DNA of 10,207 nucleotides from JAHJQQ01 sp032907525 (GTDB taxonomy: Bacteria; Pseudomonadota; Gammaproteobacteria; Thiohalobacterales; Thiohalobacteraceae): contig JAJJPM010000167.1 in NCBI GenBank assembly GCA_032907525.1, positions 1-10,207 on the forward strand, given 5' to 3'. Shown here piece by piece: positions 1-7,267 of the stretch (positions within the stretch are counted from its first letter, which is position 1; each line of letters begins with the position of its first letter). A program made the translations under genes and the position numbers. The notes beneath the pieces were generated by a model, which saw nothing but the letters and a program-made list of their open reading frames with translations, was not told where the DNA came from and did no database searches.

Positions 1-1
1 T

Positions 2-64
2 CCGACCATCCAGTCGCTGCGCGACTACGACCAGGCCACCCTGGGGCTGCAGTTGATCTTCTGA
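2..64 (+). CDS. C-terminal end of an outer-membrane-like protein (partial)
   Basis: Only the last 20 codons of this gene are visible, in the frame starting at base 2 and ending with TGA at 62-64. The tail ends ATLGLQLIF, an alternating hydrophobic strand with a terminal phenylalanine. That is the classic signature of the last strand of Gram-negative outer-membrane beta-barrels, recognised by the BAM machinery. The family cannot be named from so little sequence. No other gene competes for this stretch, and a strong hairpin follows 40 bases after the stop, as expected at a gene end. The reading frame is fairly sure; the outer-membrane role is inferred from the C-terminal pattern alone. Confidence 0.55.
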   Translation, partial: PTIQSLRDYDQATLGLQLIF

Positions 65-103
65 CGACGACGCATCCATCGCCAGGGACGGCATGATCGA
101 TGG

Positions 104-134
104 GGCAGCCGGCCGCCGCGCGCGGCCGGCTGCC
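104..134 (+). terminator. GC-rich hairpin, possible terminator after the upstream gene
   Basis: Bases 104-116 and 122-134 form a perfect 13-bp stem around a 5-base loop. There is no T-run after it, so it is not a textbook intrinsic terminator, although GC-rich genomes often use such stems. Its position between the stop at 64 and the kinase gene fits transcription termination or RNA end protection. It also argues against the longer kinase ORF that would begin at 100, because that start codon lies just before the stem. Confidence 0.4.
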
Positions 135-168
135 GTGCTGTCAGCGGAGGTGCGCCATTTCAACGGTC

Positions 169-1632
169 ATGCATAGCGGCAATGCCTCCGGCGAGCGGCG
201 GGCGCGTATCGATTGCGCGCTGGGCTGGCTGGTGGGCGCGGCCGGCCTGGTGGTCGCCGCGCTGCTGCTGTTCCATTCGGGCGGCGCCGTGCAGCTGCCT
301 CTGGTGGTGGTCATCGTGCCGGTCGCACTGCTGCTGTTCGGCCTGCTGTTCCTCACCTACCGCATGGTCCGCTACCGCCAGGTGCTGACGGCCATGCACG
401 CCAACATGCTGGATGCGCAGGAAGGCACGTTGCAGCAGGTCGATGTCGGCCAGCTGCGGGACCCCTACCTGCGCCAGTTCGTCGGCGACTACAACCTCAT
501 GATGTCGGCCCTGCGGCGGGTGTTTTCCACCGTCGAGGAGTGCCAGAACCGCGTGCTGACGGAGCGCAACCGCATCAATGCAATCCTGCAGAGCCTGCCG
601 GGAACGCTGTTGAGCGTGGACGACGACCTGTGCGTCAATGCCGTCAACTCGCTGGCCGAATCCATGTTCGGCATGACCGAGGACGAGCTGGTGGGGCGCA
701 GCCTGTTCGACCTGCTGACGCTGTCCGAGACCGACCGCGATCTGCTGCGCGACGCCTTCCTGTACAAGCGCCGCATCGCCAACCAGGAGATCGAGACCCG
801 CGTCGGCGGCGCGCTGCGGAACCTGTCGCTGAACCTGTCGTTCATCACCCAGACCGGCGCCGACATGGGCGCGGTCATCACCCTGCAGGACATCAGCGAG
901 TACAAGCGCCTGCAGGAGAACGTCTACAACCAGGAGAAGCTGGTCGCCATGGGCGAGCTGGCGGCCGGCGTGGCGCACGAGCTGAACACGCCGCTGGGCA
1001 GTATCCTCGGCTACGCCCAGCTGCTGCGCGATGCCGTCGGCGACGAGCAGAAGCTCCTCGAATGGACCCGCGTCATCTGCGACGAGGCGCGCCGCTGCTC
1101 GCGCATCATCGACGATCTCCTGCACTATGCGCGCAGCCGCGACAAGTGCACCAAGGAGGTGTGCGACATCAACGGCACCATCCGCAGCGTCATCGAGACC
1201 TTCGTCAGCTGCCGGATGAAGCGCTACAACATCGAGATCGAACTGGATCTGCTGCCGGGCGAGCCGCTCGTCGAGGGAGGCTGCGGGCAGCTGGAGATCG
1301 TGCTGGTGAATCTGCTGTCGAATTCCATCCAGGCGCTGGCGGGACGTCCCGGTCCGGCCATCGCCATACGCACGCGCCTGGGCGACCAGGGGCGGGTGGT
1401 CATGAGCGTCGAGGACAACGGCCCCGGCATTCCGCGCGACATCCGCGGCCGCATCTTTGATCCCTTTTTCACTACCAAGGACGTGGGCAGCGGCACCGGC
1501 CTGGGACTGGCCATCTGCCACGCCATGCTGATCCGGCGCGGCGCGTCCATCCGCTACGACGGCGATTTCGAAGGCGGCGCGCGCTTCATCGTCGAGCTCC
1601 CCCACGTCACGACGGAGGCGGCACTGCAATGA
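169..1632 (+). CDS. Membrane PAS-domain sensor histidine kinase (NtrB-like)
   Basis: This gene encodes a two-component sensor kinase of 487 residues. Two hydrophobic helices (about 16-35 and 43-64) anchor it in the inner membrane with almost no periplasmic loop, so it probably senses a membrane or cytoplasmic signal. A HAMP-like linker follows, then a PAS domain (about 137-250) and a HisKA domain with H-box AAGVAHELNTPLG, phospho-acceptor His270. The ATPase domain shows the N-box (N381, N385), DNGPGIP (D416 on) and GTGLGL (442-447), so it looks catalytically intact. The FDPFFTTK box and the NtrC-type regulator downstream place it with NtrB/AtoS/ZraS-like kinases. The start is uncertain: ATG 169 is the first clear one after the 104-134 hairpin, but a GGAGG at 146-150 lies too far from it and is ideally placed for an in-frame ATT at 157. 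An ATG at 100 is also open. The stop overlaps an ATG (ATGA, 1629-1632). Confidence 0.93.
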   Translation: MHSGNASGERRARIDCALGWLVGAAGLVVAALLLFHSGGAVQLPLVVVIVPVALLLFGLLFLTYRMVRYRQVLTAMHANMLDAQEGTLQQVDVGQLRDPYLRQFVGDYNLMMSALRRVFSTVEECQNRVLTERNRINAILQSLPGTLLSVDDDLCVNAVNSLAESMFGMTEDELVGRSLFDLLTLSETDRDLLRDAFLYKRRIANQEIETRVGGALRNLSLNLSFITQTGADMGAVITLQDISEYKRLQENVYNQEKLVAMGELAAGVAHELNTPLGSILGYAQLLRDAVGDEQKLLEWTRVICDEARRCSRIIDDLLHYARSRDKCTKEVCDINGTIRSVIETFVSCRMKRYNIEIELDLLPGEPLVEGGCGQLEIVLVNLLSNSIQALAGRPGPAIAIRTRLGDQGRVVMSVEDNGPGIPRDIRGRIFDPFFTTKDVGSGTGLGLAICHAMLIRRGASIRYDGDFEGGARFIVELPHVTTEAALQ

Positions 1633-1649
1633 AGCCGAAAACCGCATTT

Positions 1650-1843
1650 GCCACGGAAACACACGGAACAACACGGAAGGTGAGGCTGAGACGTGTTTTA
1701 CATTCCGTGTCCTTCCGTGTGTTTCCGTGGCCGAACCGGATTTTCCAGGACAAAAAATCTTTCGTGGGTTTTGTGGGTTTCGTGGCTAAAAGGATTTTGT
1801 CCGTGTCTTCGGTGTCTTCCATGGCTGAAACGGGTTGTTCAGG
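1650..1843. repeat. GCCACGGAA modular repeat, copy A
   Basis: This stretch is non-coding and made of modules that begin with GCCACGGAA or, read on the other strand, end with TTCCGTGGC. The largest module is an 82-base inverted repeat: arms 1650-1678 and 1703-1731 are 29 bp long with only two mismatches, around a 24-base loop containing GAGACGTGTTTTACA. Shorter modules follow. The last, 1826-1843, matches a stretch inside copy B (4059-4214) at 17 of 18 positions. The element separates the kinase stop (1632) from the regulator's ATG (1844), and its base composition is clearly lower in GC than the flanking genes. It looks like a non-autonomous, MITE- or REP-like dispersed repeat; no transposase is present nearby. 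The large hairpin could lower read-through from kinase to regulator. Confidence 0.85.
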
Positions 1844-3241
1844 ATGAACGCGGCGACGGCCGAGAAGGCGCGGGCGGCGGGCGGCGCGCGTCCGGTAGTG
1901 CTGGTCTGCGAGGACGACGCGGCCATGCGGGAGCTGGTGGCCAGCGTCATCTCCAGGCTCGACGTCGAGGTGGTGCAGGCGGAGAGCTCGCAGCACGCGC
2001 TGGACTATCTGGAGAACCACGACGTCGCCCTGCTGGTCACCGACCTGCGCATGCCGCGCGTCGACGGCCTGGAACTGCTGCGCTTCGCGCGGGCGCACAA
2101 CTCCCTCACCCAGGTGGCGATGATCACCGGCTACGCCACCGTCGAGTCCGCGGTCGAGGCGCTGAAGGCCGGGGCCTTCGACTACATCCGCAAGCCGTTC
2201 GACAACGAGGAACTGCGCTGCGTCGCCGAGCGCGCCCTGGAGCATTACCGGCTGCACCGGGAGAACCGCGAGCTGCGCGAACAGAACCGTCTGATCCGCG
2301 AGAGCGAGGGCTTCATCGGCCGCTCCCAGGCGGTGATGCGCATGCGCCGGCTGATCGATGCGGCATCGGCCTACGACTGCACGGTACTGATCACGGGCGA
2401 GAGCGGCTGCGGCAAGGAGCTGGTGGCGCGCCAGATCCACACCCAGAGCAAGCGCAGCGACAAGCGCTTCGTCGCCATCAACTGCGCCGCCATCCCCGAG
2501 AACATCATCGAGAGCGAGCTGTTCGGCTACGTGAAGGGCGCCTTCACCGGCGCCGACCGCAACAAGCCCGGCCTGTTCGAGGCGGCCGACGGCGGCACGC
2601 TGTTCCTCGACGAGATCAACAATGCCTCGCTGTCGCTGCAGGCCAAGCTGCTGCGGGTGCTGCAGGACGGGGCCTTCTACCGCATGGGCGACACGACGCC
2701 GCGCAGCGTCGACGTGCGCGTGCTGGCCGCCAGCAACCGTTCCATCCAGGATCTCATCGCCGCCGGCGAGTTCCGCGAGGACCTGTACTACCGCCTCAAG
2801 GTCATCGAGATCCACATCCCGCCGCTGCACGAGCGGCGCGACGATATCCCGCTGCTGGTGAACCACCTGGTCGCGCGCATCTCGGCACGCCTGGGCAAGC
2901 AGGTGCGGGGCGTGACGACGCGCGTGCTGGGCGCGCTGATGCGCTACGAGTGGCCCGGCAACGTGCGCGAGCTCGAGAACACCCTCGAGCGCATGATCAT
3001 CCTCGCCGAGGGCGACATGATCGACGTCGATCTGCTGCCGCCGGAGATCGCGAACACCCGCGAGCCGGTCGGCAAGGCGCTGGACTACATCGCGCCGCAG
3101 AGCCTGGACGAGATCGAGGCGTACTTCATCAAGAAGACGCTGCGCGAGACCGGCGGCGACCGGGCCCTGACCGCCGAGATCCTGGGCATCGACAAGTCGA
3201 CGCTGTGGCGCAAGATCAAGCGCTACCAGCTGGACGAATGA
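1844..3241 (+). CDS. Sigma54-dependent NtrC-family response regulator
   Basis: This 465-residue protein is the likely partner of the kinase upstream. It has an N-terminal receiver domain (about 15-130) with the acidic pair EDD and phospho-acceptor D67 in VTDLRMP. A coiled linker follows, then an AAA+ domain with Walker A GESGCGKE (185-192), the sigma54-contacting GAFTGA loop (232-237) and Walker B FLDE (D256, E257). A Fis-type helix-turn-helix occupies the C-terminus (about 420-462). All signature residues are present, so it should hydrolyse ATP and open sigma54 promoters when phosphorylated. I saw no convincing sigma54 promoter in the window, so its targets are probably elsewhere. The ATG at 1844 is preferred over an in-frame TTG at 1835. 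Neither has a normal Shine-Dalgarno sequence, because repeat copy A ends exactly at the ATG. Confidence 0.95.
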   Translation: MNAATAEKARAAGGARPVVLVCEDDAAMRELVASVISRLDVEVVQAESSQHALDYLENHDVALLVTDLRMPRVDGLELLRFARAHNSLTQVAMITGYATVESAVEALKAGAFDYIRKPFDNEELRCVAERALEHYRLHRENRELREQNRLIRESEGFIGRSQAVMRMRRLIDAASAYDCTVLITGESGCGKELVARQIHTQSKRSDKRFVAINCAAIPENIIESELFGYVKGAFTGADRNKPGLFEAADGGTLFLDEINNASLSLQAKLLRVLQDGAFYRMGDTTPRSVDVRVLAASNRSIQDLIAAGEFREDLYYRLKVIEIHIPPLHERRDDIPLLVNHLVARISARLGKQVRGVTTRVLGALMRYEWPGNVRELENTLERMIILAEGDMIDVDLLPPEIANTREPVGKALDYIAPQSLDEIEAYFIKKTLRETGGDRALTAEILGIDKSTLWRKIKRYQLDE

Positions 3242-3260
3242 CAACCGACGAGGAGTGACG

Positions 3261-4034
3261 ATGGGCGTTGAGCGTTTGCGTGGAATGGGCTGGGCCGTCG
3301 CGCTGCTGGCGGGCCTGCAGCTGCCGGCCGCGATGGCGGAGACCGCCGACGAGCGGCTGCAGCGCCTGGAGAACGAGATCGAGGAACTGCGGCAGATGCT
3401 GCGCGAGCAGCGGAAGGCCGCGCCGCCGGCGCCCGCTCCGGCCGCGCCGGCCGCCGCTCCGGCGCCCGCCTCTGTACCCTATGCCGAGGCCGTGCCGGTG
3501 CAGAACGGCGCTTACATCCGCTACTACATCCGCAACGAGCGTCTGGGCGAGCGGCCGCCCGCCGATGGCGCGGCCGTGGAGGGCCGGATCTCGAATACCG
3601 AGGAGCTGTCCTTCGATCCGTCGGCCTACGATGTGCCGAACGCCGGCCTGTTCTCGAACTACCGCGATCCGGCGAGCTACCGCTATGTCGGCGTGGTCAT
3701 GGAGGGTGAGCTGCCGGTGCGGACGGCGGGCGATTACGAGTTCGTGCTGTCGCCGAAGCCGGCCCGCGAGGGCGGCGCCAACGTGGCCACGCGCATGAGC
3801 GTGTGGCTGCAGGTCGACGACCGGCCGGTGCTCGAATTCCGCGATCAGGCGAGCTGGCGCATCCAGCGCGGCCAGGTGCGTCTGAGCCCCGGCCCGCACC
3901 GCGTGCGCCTGTGGGCGGTCGCCGCGTCCGACGGCTTCGGTCCGAGTCCCACCGCCAGCCGGCTGCTGGTCGCGGTCAAAGGGCCGGGCGACGCGTCGCC
4001 GCGACCGCTGCGCGATCTGCGCGTCGCGGAGTAG
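3261..4034 (+). CDS. Secreted coiled-coil protein with PA14-like beta domain
   Basis: I do not recognise this 257-residue protein as a named family member. It begins with a signal peptide (hydrophobic core 10-25, likely cleavage after AMA at 24-26), so it should be exported to the periplasm or envelope. A charged coiled coil (about 29-52, heptads such as RLQRLENEIEELRQML) is followed by a Pro/Ala linker (54-72). The remainder (about 82-240) is a predicted beta sandwich. Elements such as GDYEFVLS, a short WLQVDD strand and LSPGPHRVRLWA recall the PA14 carbohydrate-binding fold; this is pattern inference only. There is no cysteine lipobox. AGGAG at 3251-3255 sits five bases before the ATG. The gene starts 19 bases after the regulator's stop and so probably belongs to the same operon, which suggests a role as envelope partner or output of the signalling pair. 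Confidence 0.85.
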   Translation: MGVERLRGMGWAVALLAGLQLPAAMAETADERLQRLENEIEELRQMLREQRKAAPPAPAPAAPAAAPAPASVPYAEAVPVQNGAYIRYYIRNERLGERPPADGAAVEGRISNTEELSFDPSAYDVPNAGLFSNYRDPASYRYVGVVMEGELPVRTAGDYEFVLSPKPAREGGANVATRMSVWLQVDDRPVLEFRDQASWRIQRGQVRLSPGPHRVRLWAVAASDGFGPSPTASRLLVAVKGPGDASPRPLRDLRVAE

Positions 4035-4058
4035 CGGCAGCCACGACGCCCGGTATCT

Positions 4059-4214
4059 GCCACGGAAGACACGGACAAAATCTTTTTAGCCACGAAACCC
4101 ACGAAAGATGTTTTCCTGAAAAACCCGTTTCAGCCACGGAAGCACACGGAAGGACACGGAATGTAAAACACGTCTCATCCCCGCCTTCCGTGTTGTTCCG
4201 TGTGTTTCCGTGGC
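4059..4214. repeat. GCCACGGAA modular repeat, copy B (inverted relative to A)
   Basis: This is the reverse complement of most of copy A, with long identical blocks and small indels. It has three modules, each starting with GCCACGGAA or GCCACGAAA: 4059-4088, 4089-4132 and 4133-4214. The last holds the large inverted repeat, arms 4133-4161 and 4186-4214, with the same 24-base loop length as in copy A. It begins 24 bases after the stop of the secreted-protein gene, in a gap between convergent genes. Together copies A and B bracket the regulator and secreted-protein genes as an inverted pair about 2.2 kb apart. Confidence 0.85.
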
Positions 4215-4227
4215 GAATGAATTAAAA

Positions 4228-4277
4228 GGGGACAGACTTAAGTCTGTCCCCAAGGGGACAGACTTAAGTCTGTCCCC
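4228..4277. repeat. Two tandem perfect 24-bp palindromes
   Basis: Bases 4228-4251 and 4254-4277 are identical perfect palindromes built from GGGGACAGACTT and its complement, separated by AA. Each can form a 12-bp hairpin or cruciform. From memory, this motif is dispersed in many proteobacterial genomes and is often seen near REP-associated tyrosine transposases; that link is recollection, not shown here. Their place between two convergent genes would let them act as bidirectional transcription stops, or as preferred targets for insertion. Confidence 0.8.
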
Positions 4278-4311
4278 ATATCCCTCTCCCCGGATGCCGC
4301 ACAAAAAAACA

Positions 4312-4339
4312 GGGGGACAGATCGGAGCGTCTGTCCCCC
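4312..4339. repeat. Diverged third copy of the GGGGACAGA palindrome
   Basis: Arms 4312-4321 (GGGGGACAGA) and 4330-4339 (TCTGTCCCCC) pair perfectly over 10 bp around an 8-base loop that no longer carries the CTTAAG centre of the tandem copies. A run of seven A residues lies just upstream on the plus strand (4303-4309). Read on the minus strand this becomes a T-run immediately after the stem, so it could be an intrinsic terminator for the minus-strand gene at 4378-4824. It probably derives from the same repeat family as 4228-4277. Confidence 0.6.
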
Positions 4340-4350
4340 TCGTCGTTGCG

Positions 4351-4372
4351 GCTCCGGGCCCCGGCCCGGAGC
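4351..4372 (-). terminator. GC-rich hairpin just after the SOR-like gene
   Basis: Arms 4351-4359 and 4364-4372 form a perfect 9-bp stem (GCTCCGGGC / GCCCGGAGC) with a 4-base loop. It lies five bases past the stop codon of the minus-strand gene. It has no T-run of its own. It could act together with the next hairpin, 4312-4339, whose minus-strand downstream side does carry a T-run. Confidence 0.45.
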
Positions 4373-4377
4373 GCGGA

Positions 4378-4824
4378 TCAGGCGTACTTCGCCTTGGCCT
4401 CCTGGGCGGCCTTGGCGGTCGCGGCGTCATAGGCCTTGCCCGACCACATCATCTCGTAGACGGTTTCCTCGTTGCCGTTCTCGCACAGGGCGAGCACGTC
4501 TTTGAACAGGGGCTGGAAGGTCTTGCTCTTGTGCGAATTCTCGTGGTTCTCGAAGGTGTCCCAGAAGGTGATGATCAGCGCTTCCTTGCCCTTCAGCGGG
4601 TTGGTCACCGCCTGACCGACCGTCGAGCCCTCGTTGGAGATGGTGCCGCTGTTCAGACAGACGAAACCGCCGATGAAGCCGGTCTCCGAGTGGTAGGTCT
4701 TGACGTTCTCGCACAGCACCGCGACGCGCTCCTGCAGATCGTCCAGTGAATACCCTTCCTTCAGGATGACGCGGTTGATGGTCACGATGCCGTCGCTGGG
4801 AAAGCCGGGAATCAGTCCGCTCAT
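4378..4824 (-). CDS. Half-length sulfur oxygenase reductase-like protein, ABM-type fold
   Basis: This 148-residue soluble protein has no signal peptide. It looks like one ferredoxin-like (ABM, dimeric alpha/beta barrel) domain. Compared with my recollection of the Acidianus ambivalens sulfur oxygenase reductase (SOR), the stretch TFWDTFENHENSH (86-98) aligns without gaps to the SOR segment carrying iron ligands His86 and His90, giving His94 and His98 here. EETVYE fits the region of ligand Glu114, giving Glu120. VLCENV places Cys38 at the persulfide Cys31, and GFIGGF matches GFVGF. SOR is about 308 residues with two such domains; this protein ends where the second begins, after an Ala/Lys-rich tail. 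A sulfur-related iron enzyme or a derived binding protein is possible; a plain ABM-fold oxygenase is the alternative, since that fold itself favours some of these residues. AGGAGGT at 4831-4837 sits six bases before the ATG. It has its own promoter and lies downstream of the stress operon on the same strand. Confidence 0.8.
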   Translation of the reverse strand: MSGLIPGFPSDGIVTINRVILKEGYSLDDLQERVAVLCENVKTYHSETGFIGGFVCLNSGTISNEGSTVGQAVTNPLKGKEALIITFWDTFENHENSHKSKTFQPLFKDVLALCENGNEETVYEMMWSGKAYDAATAKAAQEAKAKYA

Positions 4825-4855
4825 GGTGATACCTCCTGTGGTCGTGGGTTAGTTG

Positions 4856-4871
4856 ATTAGCAAGTGCTAAT
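4856..4871. promoter_or_regulatory. 16-bp palindromic operator candidate at the transcription start
   Basis: ATTAGCA-AG-TGCTAAT is a perfect palindrome (7-bp arms, self-complementary apart from the 2-base AG centre). It overlaps the edge of the -10 box and covers the expected start site of the SOR-like gene. That is the position of a repressor operator. The cognate regulator is not in the window. Family assignment (MarR, ArsR or TetR type) cannot be made from the site alone. Confidence 0.5.
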
Positions 4872-4897
4872 GTAGATTACCTCACTAATTCAGTCAA
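4869..4897 (-). promoter_or_regulatory. Sigma70-like promoter of the SOR-like gene
   Basis: Read on the minus strand, TTGACT (4892-4897) and TACATT (4869-4874) are separated by exactly 17 bp, a good match to the -35 and -10 consensus. Transcription would start near 4862, leaving an untranslated leader of about 37 bases. This suggests the gene is transcribed independently of the degQ operon that ends 70 bases upstream of the -35 box. Confidence 0.6.
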
Positions 4898-4967
4898 CCT
4901 TTAGGGCACAGATAAGCGAATTTAATGACCATGGGTATTACCTGGAAACCGGGGACGCCACCCGCGC

Positions 4968-6368
<1,401 letters not shown>

Positions 6369-6372
6369 GGTC

Positions 6373-6873
6373 TCATCCCTTCACTTCGATGCGGTTGCGG
6401 CTCGCCGCGCGTGTCTTGGGCAGCGTCACCTCCAGCACGCCGCGCCGGTATCTGGCCGTCGCGCGGCTGTCGTCGACCTCGGCGGGGAGGGGCACGGCGC
6501 GTTCGAAGCTGCCGTAGGCGCACTCCAGGACATGGAAGCGGCCCTCCTGCGATTCGCGCTGCAGGTGTTTTTCGCCGCGTACCCGCAGCATGCCGTCCTC
6601 GACGATGAGGTCGAACTGATCGGCCTCCATGCCCGGCGCCTCGATGCGCACGCGCACCTCGGTCGCGGTCTCGCGCACGTCGGCGGCGATGAACCCCCAG
6701 CGCGATGCGCGCTGCATGATCTGCTCCTCGGCGGTCTCGAGCGTGCCGCGGCGGGCGAGGGGGCTGAAGCGCGTCAGGGCCGCGCCGGCGCGTTCGCGCA
6801 GTTCCCGCCAGCCTTCGGCGAGGTTGTCCCAGACGCGGCCGAGATTTTCCGTGACGGTATCAAAGGTACTCAT
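6373..6873 (-). CDS. Small heat shock protein, Hsp20 family (second copy)
   Basis: This 166-residue protein is a small heat shock protein, an ATP-independent holdase that keeps unfolding proteins soluble. The alpha-crystallin domain spans about residues 62-155, with the strand motif RRGVLEVTLPK (143-153). A C-terminal I-x-V anchor (IEV, 162-164) is used by the family for oligomer assembly. The N-terminal arm is long and amphipathic (VWDNLAEGWRELRERAG), unlike that of the other Hsp20 at 8288-8734, so these are distinct paralogues rather than a recent duplication. GGGAGGT lies eight bases before the ATG. It follows cbpM by 67 bases and precedes degQ by four, in the same operon. Mixed oligomers between the two Hsp20 proteins are possible but unproven. 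Confidence 0.92.
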   Translation of the reverse strand: MSTFDTVTENLGRVWDNLAEGWRELRERAGAALTRFSPLARRGTLETAEEQIMQRASRWGFIAADVRETATEVRVRIEAPGMEADQFDLIVEDGMLRVRGEKHLQRESQEGRFHVLECAYGSFERAVPLPAEVDDSRATARYRRGVLEVTLPKTRAASRNRIEVKG

Positions 6874-6940
6874 GGCGGCAGACCTCCCAACGGTAGCGGA
6901 TCCGCCCGCGGGACCGGGTGCGAGGGCCGTTCCCCGGGCG

Positions 6941-7267
6941 TCAGAGCGAATCGAATAACTGATGTTCCAGCAGCTGCACGCGGCGTCGCAGCGTGCGCAC
7001 CTCCTCGAGCAGATCCAGCGCCAGCGCCGCGCCCGCGAGGTCGATGCCGAGGTCGCGCTGCAGGCGCTGGGTGATGCGCGCGCGCTCCAGCGCGACCGCG
7101 TCGAAGCGCCAGACGGCGGGTGCGATGCCGCGCGGTTCGAGCACGCCCGCCTCGACCATCTCGATGAGGCGCTCGGCGTGCAGGCCGCAGGCCTCGCACA
7201 GATCGAACAGCGTCAGTTCCAGACGCTGGTCCAGCAGCAGCATGTCCGGCAGATCAGTTCGTGCCAT
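6941..7267 (-). CDS. cbpM: Chaperone modulator CbpM (MerR-like)
   Basis: This 108-residue protein fits CbpM, which binds the J-domain of CbpA and inhibits it, tuning DnaK recruitment. An N-terminal MerR-like helix-turn-helix (about 18-60, with LTLFDLCEACGLHAERLIEMVEAGVLEPRG broken here at its turn near residue 30) is followed by a helical segment rich in Leu and Arg (about 65-105). That architecture and length are typical of CbpM (about 100 residues in E. coli). The ATG at 7267 is chosen because GGGAG lies seven bases upstream; the longer open frame to 7348 has no such site. The gene overlaps the 3' end of cbpA by 14 bases, a strong sign of translational coupling and matched production of modulator and target. 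Confidence 0.9.
   Translation of the reverse strand: MARTDLPDMLLLDQRLELTLFDLCEACGLHAERLIEMVEAGVLEPRGIAPAVWRFDAVALERARITQRLQRDLGIDLAGAALALDLLEEVRTLRRRVQLLEHQLFDSL

Noticed and set aside
93..176. 27-codon ORF (ATG 93) before the kinase
   Set aside because: It runs through the GC-rich hairpin, has Arg/Ala-rich composition and no independent support as a leader peptide.
160..1674. 504-residue open frame on the minus strand opposite the histidine kinase
   Set aside because: It is a GC-rich shadow frame: low-complexity Ala/Asp/Gln/His composition, no domain, and it lies opposite a kinase with intact motifs.
1650..1843. CRISPR array
   Set aside because: Repeat units are of unequal length, imperfect, palindromic and without regular unique spacers, and no cas genes are present.
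1629..1847. 72-residue ORF overlapping the kinase stop
   Set aside because: It is translated repeat sequence (ATETHGTTRK-like peptides), a frequent source of false gene calls. The ATGA overlap is interesting only as a relic.
1607..3244. 545-residue open frame on the minus strand opposite the response regulator
   Set aside because: It is another shadow frame. Its C-terminal part is just translation of repeat copy A, and the plus-strand regulator carries every NtrC signature.
4210..4749. 179-residue plus-strand ORF through the palindromes and opposite the SOR-like gene
   Set aside because: It begins in repeats and continues antisense to a gene with a good ribosome site and recognisable motifs.
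4856..4871. CIRCE (HrcA operator) resemblance of the palindrome
   Set aside because: The outer TTAGCA/TGCTAA match CIRCE half-sites, but CIRCE needs 9-bp arms around a 9-bp spacer; here the arms are separated by 2 bp.
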